NCBI GenBank assembly: GCA_905221605.1
Contig: CAJNDS010002170.1
Span: forward strand, 186,001 to 250,000
Direction: 5' to 3'
Source: Symbiodinium natans
Lineage: Eukaryota > Sar > Dinophyceae > Suessiales > Symbiodiniaceae
Length of the DNA stretch: 64,000 nucleotides
Below the pieces are notes generated by a model, which was not told the DNA's origin, searched no databases, and saw nothing but the letters and a program-made list of their open reading frames with translations. Every line of letters begins with the position of its first letter. Position 1 is the first letter of the stretch. Positions 32,985 through 43,261 of the stretch are shown piece after piece. The position numbers and the translations under genes are program-made.

Positions 32985-33997
32985 GGTTGGAAAAGAAGTG
33001 CTTCGAAGAGGGTGAGGCCTCGAATATGGGCTCCAGGGATCCTAGATGTTGAGCGGGTTGTCAAGGTGATGTTGTGCTGTATCGACTCTTCGATGATCTC
33101 CACATTGCACGATGCGGTTTGCTCTTGCAGGTCATCGTCCGCCAGGGTGAGTCCGGCTCGGAGTGGCGCGCCCAAATGCCTAAAGGTCCAAAGGTCCAAA
33201 GGCCAGCAAGGCAAGTTACAAGCCAAGATCCTCTGCCAGCTCGGGTTGAAATGTGTTGAAGTTGCACTAGATCAGCCCGGCCCTAAACAGTTTCTACTCG
33301 TACCGTTCGCCCAGCAGGTAACTTAGTGCTGCGTGCCCTCCTCAGGTTGTACGTGGTCCTGAAGGGCACCTGCGTTCGGCGCCTGCAAGGGCTTTCCTCT
33401 TCGATTCAATGCGCAGAGACTGAGAACAGCACACGCGACTGTCGTGGAACGTAATTAGTTGGGCACGTCGAGTGCGTTGCGACTTGTTGCAAAGAAGGGC
33501 CCCCGAGTGCCATTGCTTAGGTGGTGACGGTGGAGACCGGGTCGAACGACGACCAGGGAAATCCAGGAGAACGACGGGGCTTCAACGCAAGCGCTCCTCC
33601 CCTCTTAAAGACAGATGCACTACTTTTGACCATATGGACTCGCAGGAGTGCAAGCGCTGCTACACAAGAGACATGTTCGGAGAGAAGGTGCCGGCCGGAG
33701 TTCGGATGAGCCGCTGCAGCATGAGCTCCCACCCAGACCAGAATGGGAATCGGCAAGATGCAAGATTCTTTTGGTTTCATGGCATGCTCTGGCTAGGTCG
33801 AACTTTTTAGAGCGAGGCCCGCCCAACCCTCCCCCGCCCCTCTGAAATCGCCTCAAAAAGGCACTATCTGACACTATCTCTTGCGCTGGTTCTACACTGG
33901 TTGGTGTGTTAGTGCGACTTTCTTTGAGGCGCTTCTAGAAAGGACCGTGCGTTCTGCCACGGTCTCCGCGGCCTCGAAGGTGGAGGCCTGGATTGTT

Positions 33998-34371
33998 TAT
34001 GGGCTACGGAGGCCTTGGGTGAAGTCTATAGCTATTCAATGCTGGCCGCTACAACATTCCTCAACCCAGATCTAGCTATAGGACGCACGATGAAGCATGA
34101 AGCCGGCGACCATTCGCAGGTGTTGGCCCTTCGGCGGACCGCCTTTGAACGCATGCGCGCGGCTCAGTGTCTGTTCAAAACTTCAGAGAACTCATGGTGC
34201 AGAGTGGCTTCAATCATTGCTTGTGCGCCTGTTCGCGAGGGTGTTGTCGTTGTTTCGCTGATCTTTAATCATCTTTTGCATTCTTTGGGCCAGAAGGTTT
34301 CAGGCATGTTTTTGGGGGGCTCATGGAGAAGGTCGGACGTTCCACGGAGTGAGGGCCCTCCCTCGCAGTGA
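33998..34371 (+). CDS. Unidentified conserved ORF/exon, copy A
   Basis: After CTACGGAG the frame reads ALGEVYSYSMLAATTFL, TMKHEAGDHSQVLALRRTAF, RMRAAQCLFKTSENSWCRVA, VREGVVVVSLIFNHLLHSL and runs to a stop at 34369-34371; a GTTTCAGG donor candidate occurs after LGQK. Copy B (59616-59989) preserves the frame. Possibly one short hydrophobic segment (VVVVSLIF). No family recognised. Confidence 0.4.
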
Positions 34372-35281
34372 GTTTGTCATCGGCTTCTTCTTTGGTTCGT
34401 TTTCAGATGAAGGGAGTCAACGGAGTCCAGTCCCACTCTCTTTGTCTGACTGATTATCCTGTTTCATCCTCGTGCCAAGCAGGCATGAATCTAGCACCAG
34501 CCCCAGCTCGTGTTATGGCTTGGGGGCTTTGGCCGTAGTTCCAGGGTTTTTGCGCCGGGGGCCCGTTTGTGTTTGGGGTTTGGGCTTCGGGGCTTTGCCT
34601 TCGTCATTTTAGAGGATTTCTGACTTTTGGCACTCAAAGCTTGGATTCACAGCTTCAGCTTGTAAGAAGTTCACGCCTTTTTTTTAACTCCAAGTTGCAG
34701 AGCTTTTGAGGGCTCCTGGGTGCCCTACAGCTCTTGGATCCTGGGTGCCCAGGGGATTTCGAGGAGTCAGAAAACTCAAAGGAAGCATCAGTTGGCTCAG
34801 CGTTCTGCAAAGCACGTCCCCGAACCTTTTGCATCAACCCTATAGGCCTCAATGAAACCTGAGGGGCTTGGTTTTCAGGGGTTTCCGGATCCCTTCTCAA
34901 CCTTCTTTTGAGGTTTTAGGGCTTGGCATTTGGGAGCTTTGTATGTGTATGGCAGTTGTGGCTTTCGACTTGAGGTTCTAGGGATTTTCGGGCCTGTACG
35001 CGTAGACAGTGTACCCGAGGCCCTAAACCCCAAACCTTGGAGCCCCGCGGACTCCTTCCCTTGAAGTCCCAGCAGCCAAGAATCCTCATGTGCGTCACAC
35101 ATGTACCTTCTGAAAAAAGGTGTGGAGAGCCTGGATATTCCCGCAACCCAGTAAAGGAGACACTGGCAATCTGCAAGTTCCTGTGTCCTAATGGAACGAG
35201 TACAGCCATCCCACCGCTCCGAAGGTCGGAGGAATTGTTAAATTAAATATCCTGTAGGACTCTCGAGAGTAATGAATGTTT

Positions 35282-35515
35282 CTAGGAACCCTGCTCCCCA
35301 GACCATATGAAAGCTCTCTTTGGAGGCACTTGGCAATTGGGATTGTCCTCTACCGCCTTCAGCGTGGTGTACCACGTGTCTCTCCGAACGGAGGTCTGAA
35401 TTTTGGGGTGTCGATTTGCGTTTTTTGTTTGGGGGGAAGGGGGCGAAGGGGCTCTGTTCAGAAGCTTTGGCAGGATCCGTCTTGAGGACGCCTCCATCTG
35501 GCGATCGCCTCGGCC
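35282..35515 (-). CDS. Candidate terminal exon, minus strand, copy A
   Basis: After TTCAG the minus frame reads GRGDRQMEASSRRILPKLL, NRAPSPPSPQTK, RDTWYTTLKAVEDNPNCQVP and FIWSGEQGS before a stop. Codon use is ordinary. In copy B the same frame has a TGA in place of the AGA at 35381-35383 (TCT to TCA on the plus strand), so only copy A could make this full peptide, unless the new GGTGAGA acts as a donor. Confidence 0.4.
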   Translation of the reverse strand, partial: GRGDRQMEASSRRILPKLLNRAPSPPSPQTKNANRHPKIQTSVRRDTWYTTLKAVEDNPNCQVPPKRAFIWSGEQGS

Positions 35516-36216
35516 CTGAAGTCACCCTGGAGGTGTGCGTGTGCAAGCTGTTCAACACCAGTCATGTCTCGTTCATGGCGAGGGTGTTTTGGCGGTAGTT
35601 AACAGTATGGAAGAGACCAATTGAGATCTCCGAATGCCTATAGTTCAGATCCCCCCTTCCCCTGTAAGAGTCTGGGATACAACCTGGCCTCCGAAACCCA
35701 AAATTCCCTAAACCTGACTAAGGCCCCACGATACCGGCTTACCTGGTAGGCCCCACATCTTAAACGTGAGGCCAGCAGTGGGTTGGCTTGTCGACTTCCT
35801 CTGCCAAGGCTTTCGCTTGCCAACAACATCTCCCATTTAGGTTGCTTGCAAGCTCTTTGTTGGGCGTTCCGCAAAAGCCTACAAAGAGAAGCCTCGGCTT
35901 CGGGCAGCCGAACGTTACATTGTGTATCATTGTGTCTTTATGTTCGGTTTGATTCGGTGCCATTCAGGTTTGCCGGCCTCTTGCTCTCCTTCTCGGGTTC
36001 AAGCCGGGCCTGACTGAGAAGGACTCCTTGAGTCCAGAAAAACCACACTGTCGCGCTAACCTTTGTTTGGATCTTGAGATCTAATCTCCCTTTGTAGGTA
36101 ATTGCGGTACATCCCCGCCAATCTCCAAATGCAGGGCAGTGCTTCTTGCTACCTTTCAAAGGAGGGGAGCAGTCCGTTGGGGACCGCTGGGAGTCTTGAG
36201 CTATTGGGTGTTGATC

Positions 36217-36512
36217 GATCGAGAGAGATCGAGAGAGAAAGAGAGAAAGAGAGAGAAAGAGAGAGAAAAAGAGAGAGAAAGAGAAAGAAAGCGAGAGAAA
36301 GAGAGAGAGAGAGATCGCGAGAGAGAGCAGGAGAGAGAAAGAGAGAGAAAGAGATAGAGAGAGAGTGAGAGAGATCGCGAGAGAGAGCGGGAGAGAGAGA
36401 GAGAGGGGGAGAGAGAAAGAGAGAAGGAAAGAAAGAAAAGCAGGAAAGAAAGAAAAGAAGGAAAGAAATAAATAAAGAAAGAAAGAGAGACGGGAACAAC
36501 AAAAAGAGGTAG
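36217..36512. repeat. GA-rich microsatellite
   Basis: Nearly pure purine (GAGAGAAA words with GATC interruptions) for about 295 bases. Poly-Arg/Glu/Lys and poly-Ser/Leu frames across it are artefacts. It lies between the end of duplication 2 and the astacin exons. Confidence 0.95.
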
Positions 36513-36588
36513 AGGTACCCTAAGCGCCCTAGGCACCCCGCGAAGTGGCTGCAACACAGAACTTCTTGTGCCAGAAAAGTATTTCAAG

Positions 36589-38047
36589 GTACGTGAAGAT
36601 CCTTTGGGACAACATCCAGGAGAGCAAGAAACACAACTACGACACCAGCGATTCAGGGGACAAGACGATCCCTTACGACATGCTTCTTGATTCATTTGAA
36701 TACCTAGACCCTTTGATGACTTTGATGTGGTGTTTTTTTTTTCTGGGGGAGTGGGGGATCACAAGCGTACTGGCCAAAGTTTATACATGCATGTGGAGAT
36801 CCATGTGTTGATTTTGCGTGTGTGTTACGTAAGGCTTTCGCTCATGCACTACAGCGACACGGCCTTCGGGAAGACCGATGCGGACGGGAAGAAGATGAAG
36901 ACCATGGAGGCTGTGGACTCCCCATATGGGTCGAACGTCGTCATGGGCAACAGGATGGGCCTCACACACCAAGATGCCAGGCAGGTAGGCTCGATGTACG
37001 GGTGCCTGGACGAGATCGACCACTTCAAGCTGTGCACCACCCACCCAGAAGGCTGCACGATTGAGGACTGCGGCTGCCATCAGGATGCAAGTGCCTTGGA
37101 CGAAGTCATCAAGACCACCGACGACCAAGGCTGCAACCGCTGCCAGAACAAGTGCCCTAGCTACCCCTACGGGACTTCCGGTGCCTGTGGCTGCCCGGTG
37201 GGTCTCCAACATGGCTGCTTTGAGATTGAAGGCACGCAGTACTGCTACTGCAAAGCCATCACAACCACAACCACCACCACAACCACCACCACTACCACCA
37301 CCACCACCACCACCACTACCACCACCAGCACCACTACCTCCACCAGCACCGCCACCAGCACCACCACAGAGACTACGACAACGGCGCAGGAGAGTGAACA
37401 GTCCGAAGCCTGCAATCCTGACGAGGCGTGGTGGTGCAAGGACTACGTGGATGCCAAGCTGTCATTTGAGAGACTGCTTTTCAAGCTAGGGTGTAAAGGT
37501 TAGGGTTGAGAGCTTCGGCTTGAGGGTTTAGAGTTTAGGGAGTTCCGGCGGCCTCTCTGACAAGATGTGTTCGAAGTGCGGGTCATGAAACTCAGGAACT
37601 TCATCAAAACTGCTTCGTTGGCTCCTCGGAAGCCCGGAGCAGCCTCCTCCTACTTTTCTTCCCTAAACCCTAAGCCCTAAGCCCTAAACCCTAAACCCTA
37701 AACCCATGATAAAAATTACTCATAGTGCCAGAGTGCTAGAGAAAGTTTCTGTGGGGTTTTGGGGGGAGCCCTATAGTAGTCAGTAGTCCGGGAGCCTAAA
37801 CCCCTCCCCCCCCATCTCAAATAAAAACAGAGCCACACATTGTTTCGCCTTAGGATGGAACATCAACGGGCTACCAATCCTTGAGGCTTGCGCAACGAAG
37901 TGCGGCTTCTGCGACATCCCTCCGCCCTGCATGGACGTCTTCAGCAACTGTGACTCCTACACCCAGTATTGCAACAATCCAAGCGTGACCATGGGTGGGA
38001 TTCCTTACCCTGAGGCATGCGCCAAAGCCTGTGGCAGCTGCGGCTAG
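36589..38047 (+). CDS. Astacin-type zinc metalloprotease (C-terminal half) with Thr linker and two ShKT domains
   Basis: Three exons fit. Exon 36589-36681: YVKILWDNIQESKKHNYD and IPYDM, matching the astacin segment after the zinc site. Intron 36682-36833 (GC..AG, 152 bp). Exon 36834-37460: LSLMHYSDTAFG, the Met-turn MHYS with the conserved Tyr, then MGNRMGLTHQDARQVGSMYG and Cys, the standard end of the catalytic domain; a Cys-rich part (CTIEDCGCHQDA, CNRCQNKCPSYPYG); a linker of more than 40 mostly Thr residues; and ACNPDEAWWCKDYVDAKL. Intron 37461-37830 (GT..AG) contains telomere-like units. Exon 37831-38047 completes the first six-Cys ShKT (THCFALGWNING, EACATKCGFC) and adds a second (PCMDVFSNCDSYTQYC, EACAKACGSCG) before TAG. 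The HExxHxxGxxHE zinc-binding exon, propeptide and signal peptide are not found upstream; the 5.7-kb duplication ends 530 bases before. A secreted, extracellular protease is expected from the family. Confidence 0.85.
37260..37385 (+). repeat. (ACC)n/(ACA)n tract encoding the Thr-rich linker
   Basis: In-frame ACC/ACA/ACT codons, later mixed with AGC and TCC, giving Thr then Thr/Ser/Ala. It is inside the astacin gene and separates the protease from the ShKT domains. Confidence 0.95.
37520..37706 (-). repeat. Telomere-like units inside an astacin-gene intron
   Basis: Degenerate TTTAGGG/TTTAGAG at 37525-37540 and about six CCCTAAA/CCCTAAG units at 37662-37706, all within intron 37461-37830, whose borders are fixed by the ShKT reading frame on both sides. 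Confidence 0.85.
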
Positions 38048-38049
38048 CC

Positions 38050-39000
38050 GCAGGTCTTTGGCCACTACGCGGCACTTTTTGTCGCTTCCAGAAGCTGTTT
38101 TACAACAGCTGTTATCCGTATTCGGCCGACTATGAGGCCATTCAGGCGACGAAGTGAGCAGTGAGCAGCCGTCGGCTTGTGTATCTCAGCCTTTCGCCAG
38201 GTCCCTAGGGACATGGCCCGCCCCTTGTCACGTAAGGCTGCTGTGGCCTTCAGGGCTGGCCGTGTAATGCCCGTAGCAATGTTTGGTGAGTATTTTCTGG
38301 ATATCCTGACGTCTACCCCTATTCTTGAGAGACCCCTTTAGGCCCATTGGCAGTTTGTTGCTAGAAGCTGCGACGCTGCTCGCCTAGGCAAAAAGTCGTT
38401 GAGGGACCGGAAAACGGGACACGATGGGCTTTTCATGAGCCCCAAGCCTTAAGCCTTGGTTCCTCTGTAGCCCCAGGCCTGGAGATTGTCCTGCCCTTGA
38501 GGCTCCAATGGTCTCCACGAAAAGGTTGGCGCCAATTTTGCTTTGATTTTGTGGGCTTGAGTCATTGAGGTACAGGTACATTCCAAGGCACGGCAGGGTG
38601 TTCTATGCAAGACAGCAGCAAGTTGACATCTTAGTCGGAAGGTTATCGCTCAGGAATTTATCGAGCCCTGCCATGCTCATGTCCTCGCAATGAGGACTCT
38701 CTTTTTTGCCGGTGTCTAACGTAGCCCCTACCAAGGCCTTCTCTACTTTTCAGTGAGATGGAAATCCATAGGTGCTTATTACATGGAGTCTTGGGATATG
38801 GCGGAAAGTCGTTCAAAGCTGTCTAAGAGTCTAGAAGAACTAAAGAGATTCCGAGTCATATGTCTAATCAATGCAGGTGGCTTGCAAAAAAATGTTTTTG
38901 GAGCAGAAAGCAGACATGGTCTTTCACATTTTGTTTTGAGAGTTTCGCTTCTGAAGAACAGACGGGCTTGGTTCTCCAGAGCCGGGTTGTGGGGTTGTGA
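38050..39000. other. 3' flank of astacin gene; no gene seen
   Basis: No telomere-like run until about 39017. Short frames only, for example plus 38753-39052 without a domain. Confidence 0.5.
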
Positions 39001-39289
39001 TGAAGCCAGCACCTTAGACCCTAAACCCGAAACCCTACACCCTACACCCTAAACCCTAAACCCTTACCCCAAACCGTTGCTTCAGTAGCATGTGCACGCT
39101 AGTGTTCCGGATTCTTGAAAAGCGGTGCAGTTGCAAAATGAGCCTGGGTTTGCCTTTACACACTGTAGCGGAAACGACGGATCCCATTCTGGCCGATATA
39201 CCCTAAACCTTTAGCCTATATAAACCCCAAAACCCCCAAGCCCTCCTATACCTAAATCTGTGGCCAGACATCATTTTTCCGCAGATGTT

Positions 39290-40200
39290 TTCAACCCTAA
39301 ACCCTAAACCCAAAAACCTACCCTAAACCCTAAACCCTAAACCCTAAACCGGGGGTACGCTCATGAAACCCACGGATGGTCTGCAGCCTCTAACTGGTTG
39401 AAAGAGTAAAAGCGTTGCCGTCTGAGATTTGCGGTGTAGGGGGTTTGGGGCTTAGGGTTTAGGGTTTAACCCTAAACCCTAAACCCTAAAGTCTCAGAGT
39501 CGTCGTCTGAAGCTTCGGACTCAGGTCGGGTGTTGAGCGTGTAGGGATGTGGAAGGGGAGAGGTATTGGATGTTCATGGCCCTGCTGCGACTTTGACATC
39601 ATCCCAAGCACGACAGCCTTAACCCCTGAATCAAACACCCTAAGCCCCTACGCCCTAAACCCTAAACTCAAAGCTCCAACCTTCAGCCTTGAACCCTAAA
39701 CCCCCTACAGAATGATGCCGCGAACCTAAACACTAAACCCCAAACCCCTAAACCCCTAAACCCCCTAAACCCCTAAACCCCTAAATCCTAAACCCTAAAC
39801 CATAAAGCATGACACCTCTTCGAGCCTACAGTGCGCTGTTGCCGATGGCCAGGGCCTGGTCGCCAAGGACATGGGTTTTGAGACTCTTGGTGTTTAGGGT
39901 TTAGGGGTTTAGGGTTCAGGGTTAGAGTTTAGGGTAGGCTTTGGGCATTACATGGTTTCGGGCATGTAGGTGCAAAGCTCTTGGGTTTTGCCTGGTGCAG
40001 GATAGTGCCGGCACCAGCGGCGGGCGCTCGAGACTTTGGAGCCAGGAGCAAACTTTCCTCAGACAGCTCGCCATGCGCGCTTTTCTAAATTCGGGTTTAG
40101 GGTTTAGGGGGGTTTAGGGTATAGGGTTTAGGGTTTAGGGTTTAGGGTTTAGGGTTTAGGGTTAGGGTAGCTACATCATCTAGTTGATTGGTCGTCTCTC
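39290..40200. repeat. Dense telomere-like zone
   Basis: CCCTAAA runs at 39293-39351 and 39470-39490, CCCTAAA/CCCCTAAA at 39725-39805, TTTAGGG at 39895-39935 and an array of about ten TTTAGGG-type units at 40092-40168. Runs change orientation several times within 900 bases. Confidence 0.93.
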
Positions 40201-40264
40201 TTGCTCTGAACATGTCGCACGGCATGATGCCCTGCACTCTTGCTAAGGTGCTGAACACTTGCCG

Positions 40265-40332
<68 letters not shown>

Positions 40333-41185
40333 AGGGCCCCAAACCCAGAACCCCCTCTTAGTAATTAAGCCAATAGATTGAATTGATTTTTCTAGATTAT
40401 GAAACACCATTTAAAGGATCATCTTCTCGATTATTTACTCAAGGCCCTGAGCCCTCAGCCCTGAACCCTGAACCCTGAAGTTCAAAGCCCCTTGAGGAGC
40501 TCTAAGGGTAGCTGCATGGTCCCTTAATAAATGGGCCCTTCAAAGGGCACCCCTTCTACACCCTATACAACTTAAGGGACCATGAGAACCCTTGCAGGGA
40601 GGTCAAGGGACCACATGAGGGGCCCATGAAACCACCCCAAGAGGAGCGCGATGCCCACATGCAGCCAAGCAGCCGCTCGCGTGCGGAGCCAAGCTTGCGG
40701 TCCTTTTGGCAAACCCTAAACCCTAAACCCTACACCCTAAACCCTAAACCCTATATTGTGGTCCTGTTTGGGGTTCCTATGAGGTTTTCGGAGCTGGGAT
40801 GTTTTTTGGGGGAGGAAGAAAAGGGGATGACGAGTCAAGAGCCCTAAACCCCTAAACGCCAGGGTTTAGGGTTCAGGGGGGTTTAGGAGGTTTAGGCCTA
40901 AACCCAGGCCAGGCCAGGCGGGTGCTCAAAAATCAGTTTTTTGCAGGTTTTCCCGCCTGACCCCCCTGCCCTGGCGGATTCAGGGGATCTTGGAGGTTTG
41001 GGGGCTTTTAGGTGGTTGAAGGGGTTTTTAGGGAGTCTAGGACACTTCTGCTTCTTGGAGGTGCTTGTCCAGTCTTGCATCTCGTGCTCGTTAAGCACTG
41101 AGCCCACTGTGCGTCTGTTGCCAGGTGGCCAATGTGTGCGACATCAAGTTCTGTGCCCAGCAGCAATTCTGTTTCAGCAATTCAG
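40001..41185 (+). CDS. Exon islands, unidentified protein
   Basis: Three plus-strand islands. 40001-40094, after GTGCAG: DSAGTSGGRSRLWSQEQTF and LRQLAMRAFLNS. 40644-about 40710: ERDAHMQPSSRSRAEPSLRS and FW. 41125-41185, after TTGCCAG and before a GTATCG donor: VANVCDIKFCAQQQFCFSNS. The intervals hold telomere-like runs and the 68-base poly-C. They may be one gene; strand and spacing are the only link. The third is Cys-rich. No family recognised. Confidence 0.4.
40265..40332 (+). repeat. Poly-C tract of 68 residues
   Basis: Uninterrupted, the longest homopolymer in the window. It could be partly a sequencing or assembly effect. Confidence 0.97.
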
Positions 41186-41690
41186 GTATCGTACCCAAAA
41201 CGTTCTGGACGCTGCGCAAGCTTTGGATCACACTGCTGCCCACGTCCCATCCGCATGCTGTGTTCGCCTCGGTCCCTTGCACGCGAAACTGCTCATTTCG
41301 GAGTCTGTATTGGTAGCACATCCTGCAGGCTGGAAGGAACCCTCAAAGTCCCATCGGATCCTGAGCCGGACTCGCCAAGGCCCTGCTTGAGGGAGACCGC
41401 CCTAGAGCCGGGGTAGGTGTGGCGGGGGCCCTTTTTTGGTTGGGCGTGGTCCCTTGGTCCTGTCAGAGCCCGTCGTACAAAGCGCCGCGTTTGCAAATCC
41501 CACCTGGCCCTAACCTCCCCGCTTCCTTTCGCCGTGTAAGCTTGTGTTAAGCCGAAAACAACATCTTGCCATGAATGAGGAGGACTCACTGGTTTCAAGG
41601 CGAATATGATTCTTTCCAGCCCGTCATTGCAACAGCGAATAATATCCTTGATCCCTGAATCCTGAAACCCTGAAACCCCGACCAGCTCCC

Positions 41691-43207
41691 CGATTCCGAA
41701 TGATAACCAGATAAGGTTCGGAAGGGCGCCTTCCGAATGATAGCCAAATAAGGTTCGGAAGGGCGCCGTCCAAATGATAGCCAAGTAAGGTTCGGAAGGG
41801 CTCCTTCCGAATGATAGCCAAACAAGGTTCGGAAGGGCTCCTTCCGAATGATAGCCAAATGAGGTTCGGAAGGGCGCCTTCCGAATGATAGCGAAGTAAG
41901 GTTCGGAAGGGCTCCTTGCGAATGATAGCCAAATAAAGTTCGGAAGGGCGCCTTCGGAATGATAGCCAAGTAAGGTTCGGAAAGGCTCCTTGCGAATGAT
42001 AGCCAAATAAGGTTCGGAAGGACGCCTTCCGAATGATAGCCAAGTAAGGTTCGGAAGGGCGCCGTCCACATGATAGCCAAGTAAGGTTCGGAAGGGCTCC
42101 TTCCGAATGATAGCCAAACAAGGTTCGGAAGGGCTCCTTCCGAATGATAGCCAAATGAGGTTCGGAAGGGCGCCTTCCGAATGATAGCCAAATAAGGTTC
42201 GGAAGGGCGCCGTCCGAATGATAGCCAAGTAAGGTTCGGAAGGGCTCCTTCCGAATGATAGCCAAACAAGGTTCGGAAGGGCTCCTTCCGAATGATAGCC
42301 AAATGAGGTTCGGAAGGGCGCCTTCCGAATGATAGCCAAATAAGGTTCGGAAGGGCGCCGTCCGAATGATAGCCAAGTAAGGTTCGGAAGGGCTCCTTCC
42401 GAATGATAGCCAAACAATGTTCGGAAGGGCTCCTTCCGAATGATAGCCAAATGAGGTTCGGAAGGGCTGCTTCCGAATGATAGCCAAATAAGGTTCGGAA
42501 GGGCGCCTTCCGAATGATAGCGAAGTAAGGTTCGGAAGGGCTCCTTGCGAATGATAGCCAAATAAGGTTCGGAAGGGCGCTTTGCGAATGATAGCCAAGC
42601 AAGGTTCGGAAGGGCTCCTTCCGAATGATAGCCAAATAAGGTTCGGAAGGGCGCCTTCCGAATGATAGCCAACTAAGGTTCAGAAGGGCTCCTTCCGAAT
42701 GGTAGCCAAGTAAGGTTCGGAAGGGCTCCTTCCGAATGATAGCCAAATAAGGTTCGGAAGAGCTCCGTCCGAATGATAGCCAAATAAGGTTCGCAAGGGC
42801 TCCTTCCGAATGATAGCCAAATAAGGTTCGGAAGGGCTCCTTGCGAATGATAGCCAAACAAGGTTCGGAAGGGCTCCTTCCGAATGATAGCCAAATATGG
42901 TTCGGAAGGGCGCCTTCTGAATGATAGCCAAATAAGGTTCGGAAGGGCTCCTTGCGAATGATAGCCAAACAAGGTTCGGACGGGCACCTTCCGAATGATA
43001 GCCAAATATGGTTCGGAAGGGCGCTTTCCGAATGATAGCCAAATAAGGTTCGGAAGGGCTCCTTGCGAATGATAGCCAAACAAGGTTCGGACGGGCACCT
43101 TCCGAATGATAACCAAATAAGGTTCGGAAGGGCTCCTTGCGAATGATAGCCAAACAAGGTTTGGAAGGGCTCCTTCCGAACGATAACCAAATGAGGTTCG
43201 GAAGGGG
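41691..43207. repeat. 37-bp hairpin satellite, about 40 copies
   Basis: The unit AAGGTTCGGAAGGGCGCC + TTCCGAATGATAGCCAAAT is 37 bp. Each full unit has 9-bp arms TTCGGAAGG and CCTTCCGAA around a 3-base centre (GCG or GCT). Variation is ordered: 42083-42230 and 42231-42378 are the same four-unit block (148 bp), while 42823-42933 and 42934-43044 are three-unit blocks (111 bp). The minus strand has no stop in any phase, which explains apparent proteins of 147-547 residues with a 37-residue period (AIIRKEPFRTLFGYHSEGAL). I do not regard these as genes. Confidence 0.97.
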
Positions 43208-43261
43208 TCTCAAAAGTGCTAAGCTCGAACCCCCACAAGCTCGAACCCCTAAACAGAAATC

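Larger units (their letters stand above)
30313..36056. repeat. Segmental duplication 2, copy A (5.74 kb)
   Basis: Matches 55907-61632 from AGTGGCGGCG to CTGTCGCGC. Most lines are identical; differences are scattered substitutions and indels. Copy A has about 80 extra bases at 30680-30760, lacks 75 bases at about 32312, has a 10-base tandem duplication (ACTATCTGAC) at about 33865, and has about 30 extra bases at 34878-34908. Confidence 0.96.

Noticed and set aside
36102-36695. Arg/Glu/Lys and Ser/Leu repeat proteins
   Set aside because: Translations of the GA microsatellite.
37545-37660. Open frame VFEVRVMKLRNFIKTAS inside the astacin intron
   Set aside because: It lies inside intron 37461-37830, whose removal is needed to complete the ShKT cysteines; inclusion would break the domain.
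41293-43238. Apparent proteins of 459, 547, 324, 177 and 147 residues on the minus strand
   Set aside because: They are phases of the stopless 37-bp satellite; the same cycle appears in all three frames.
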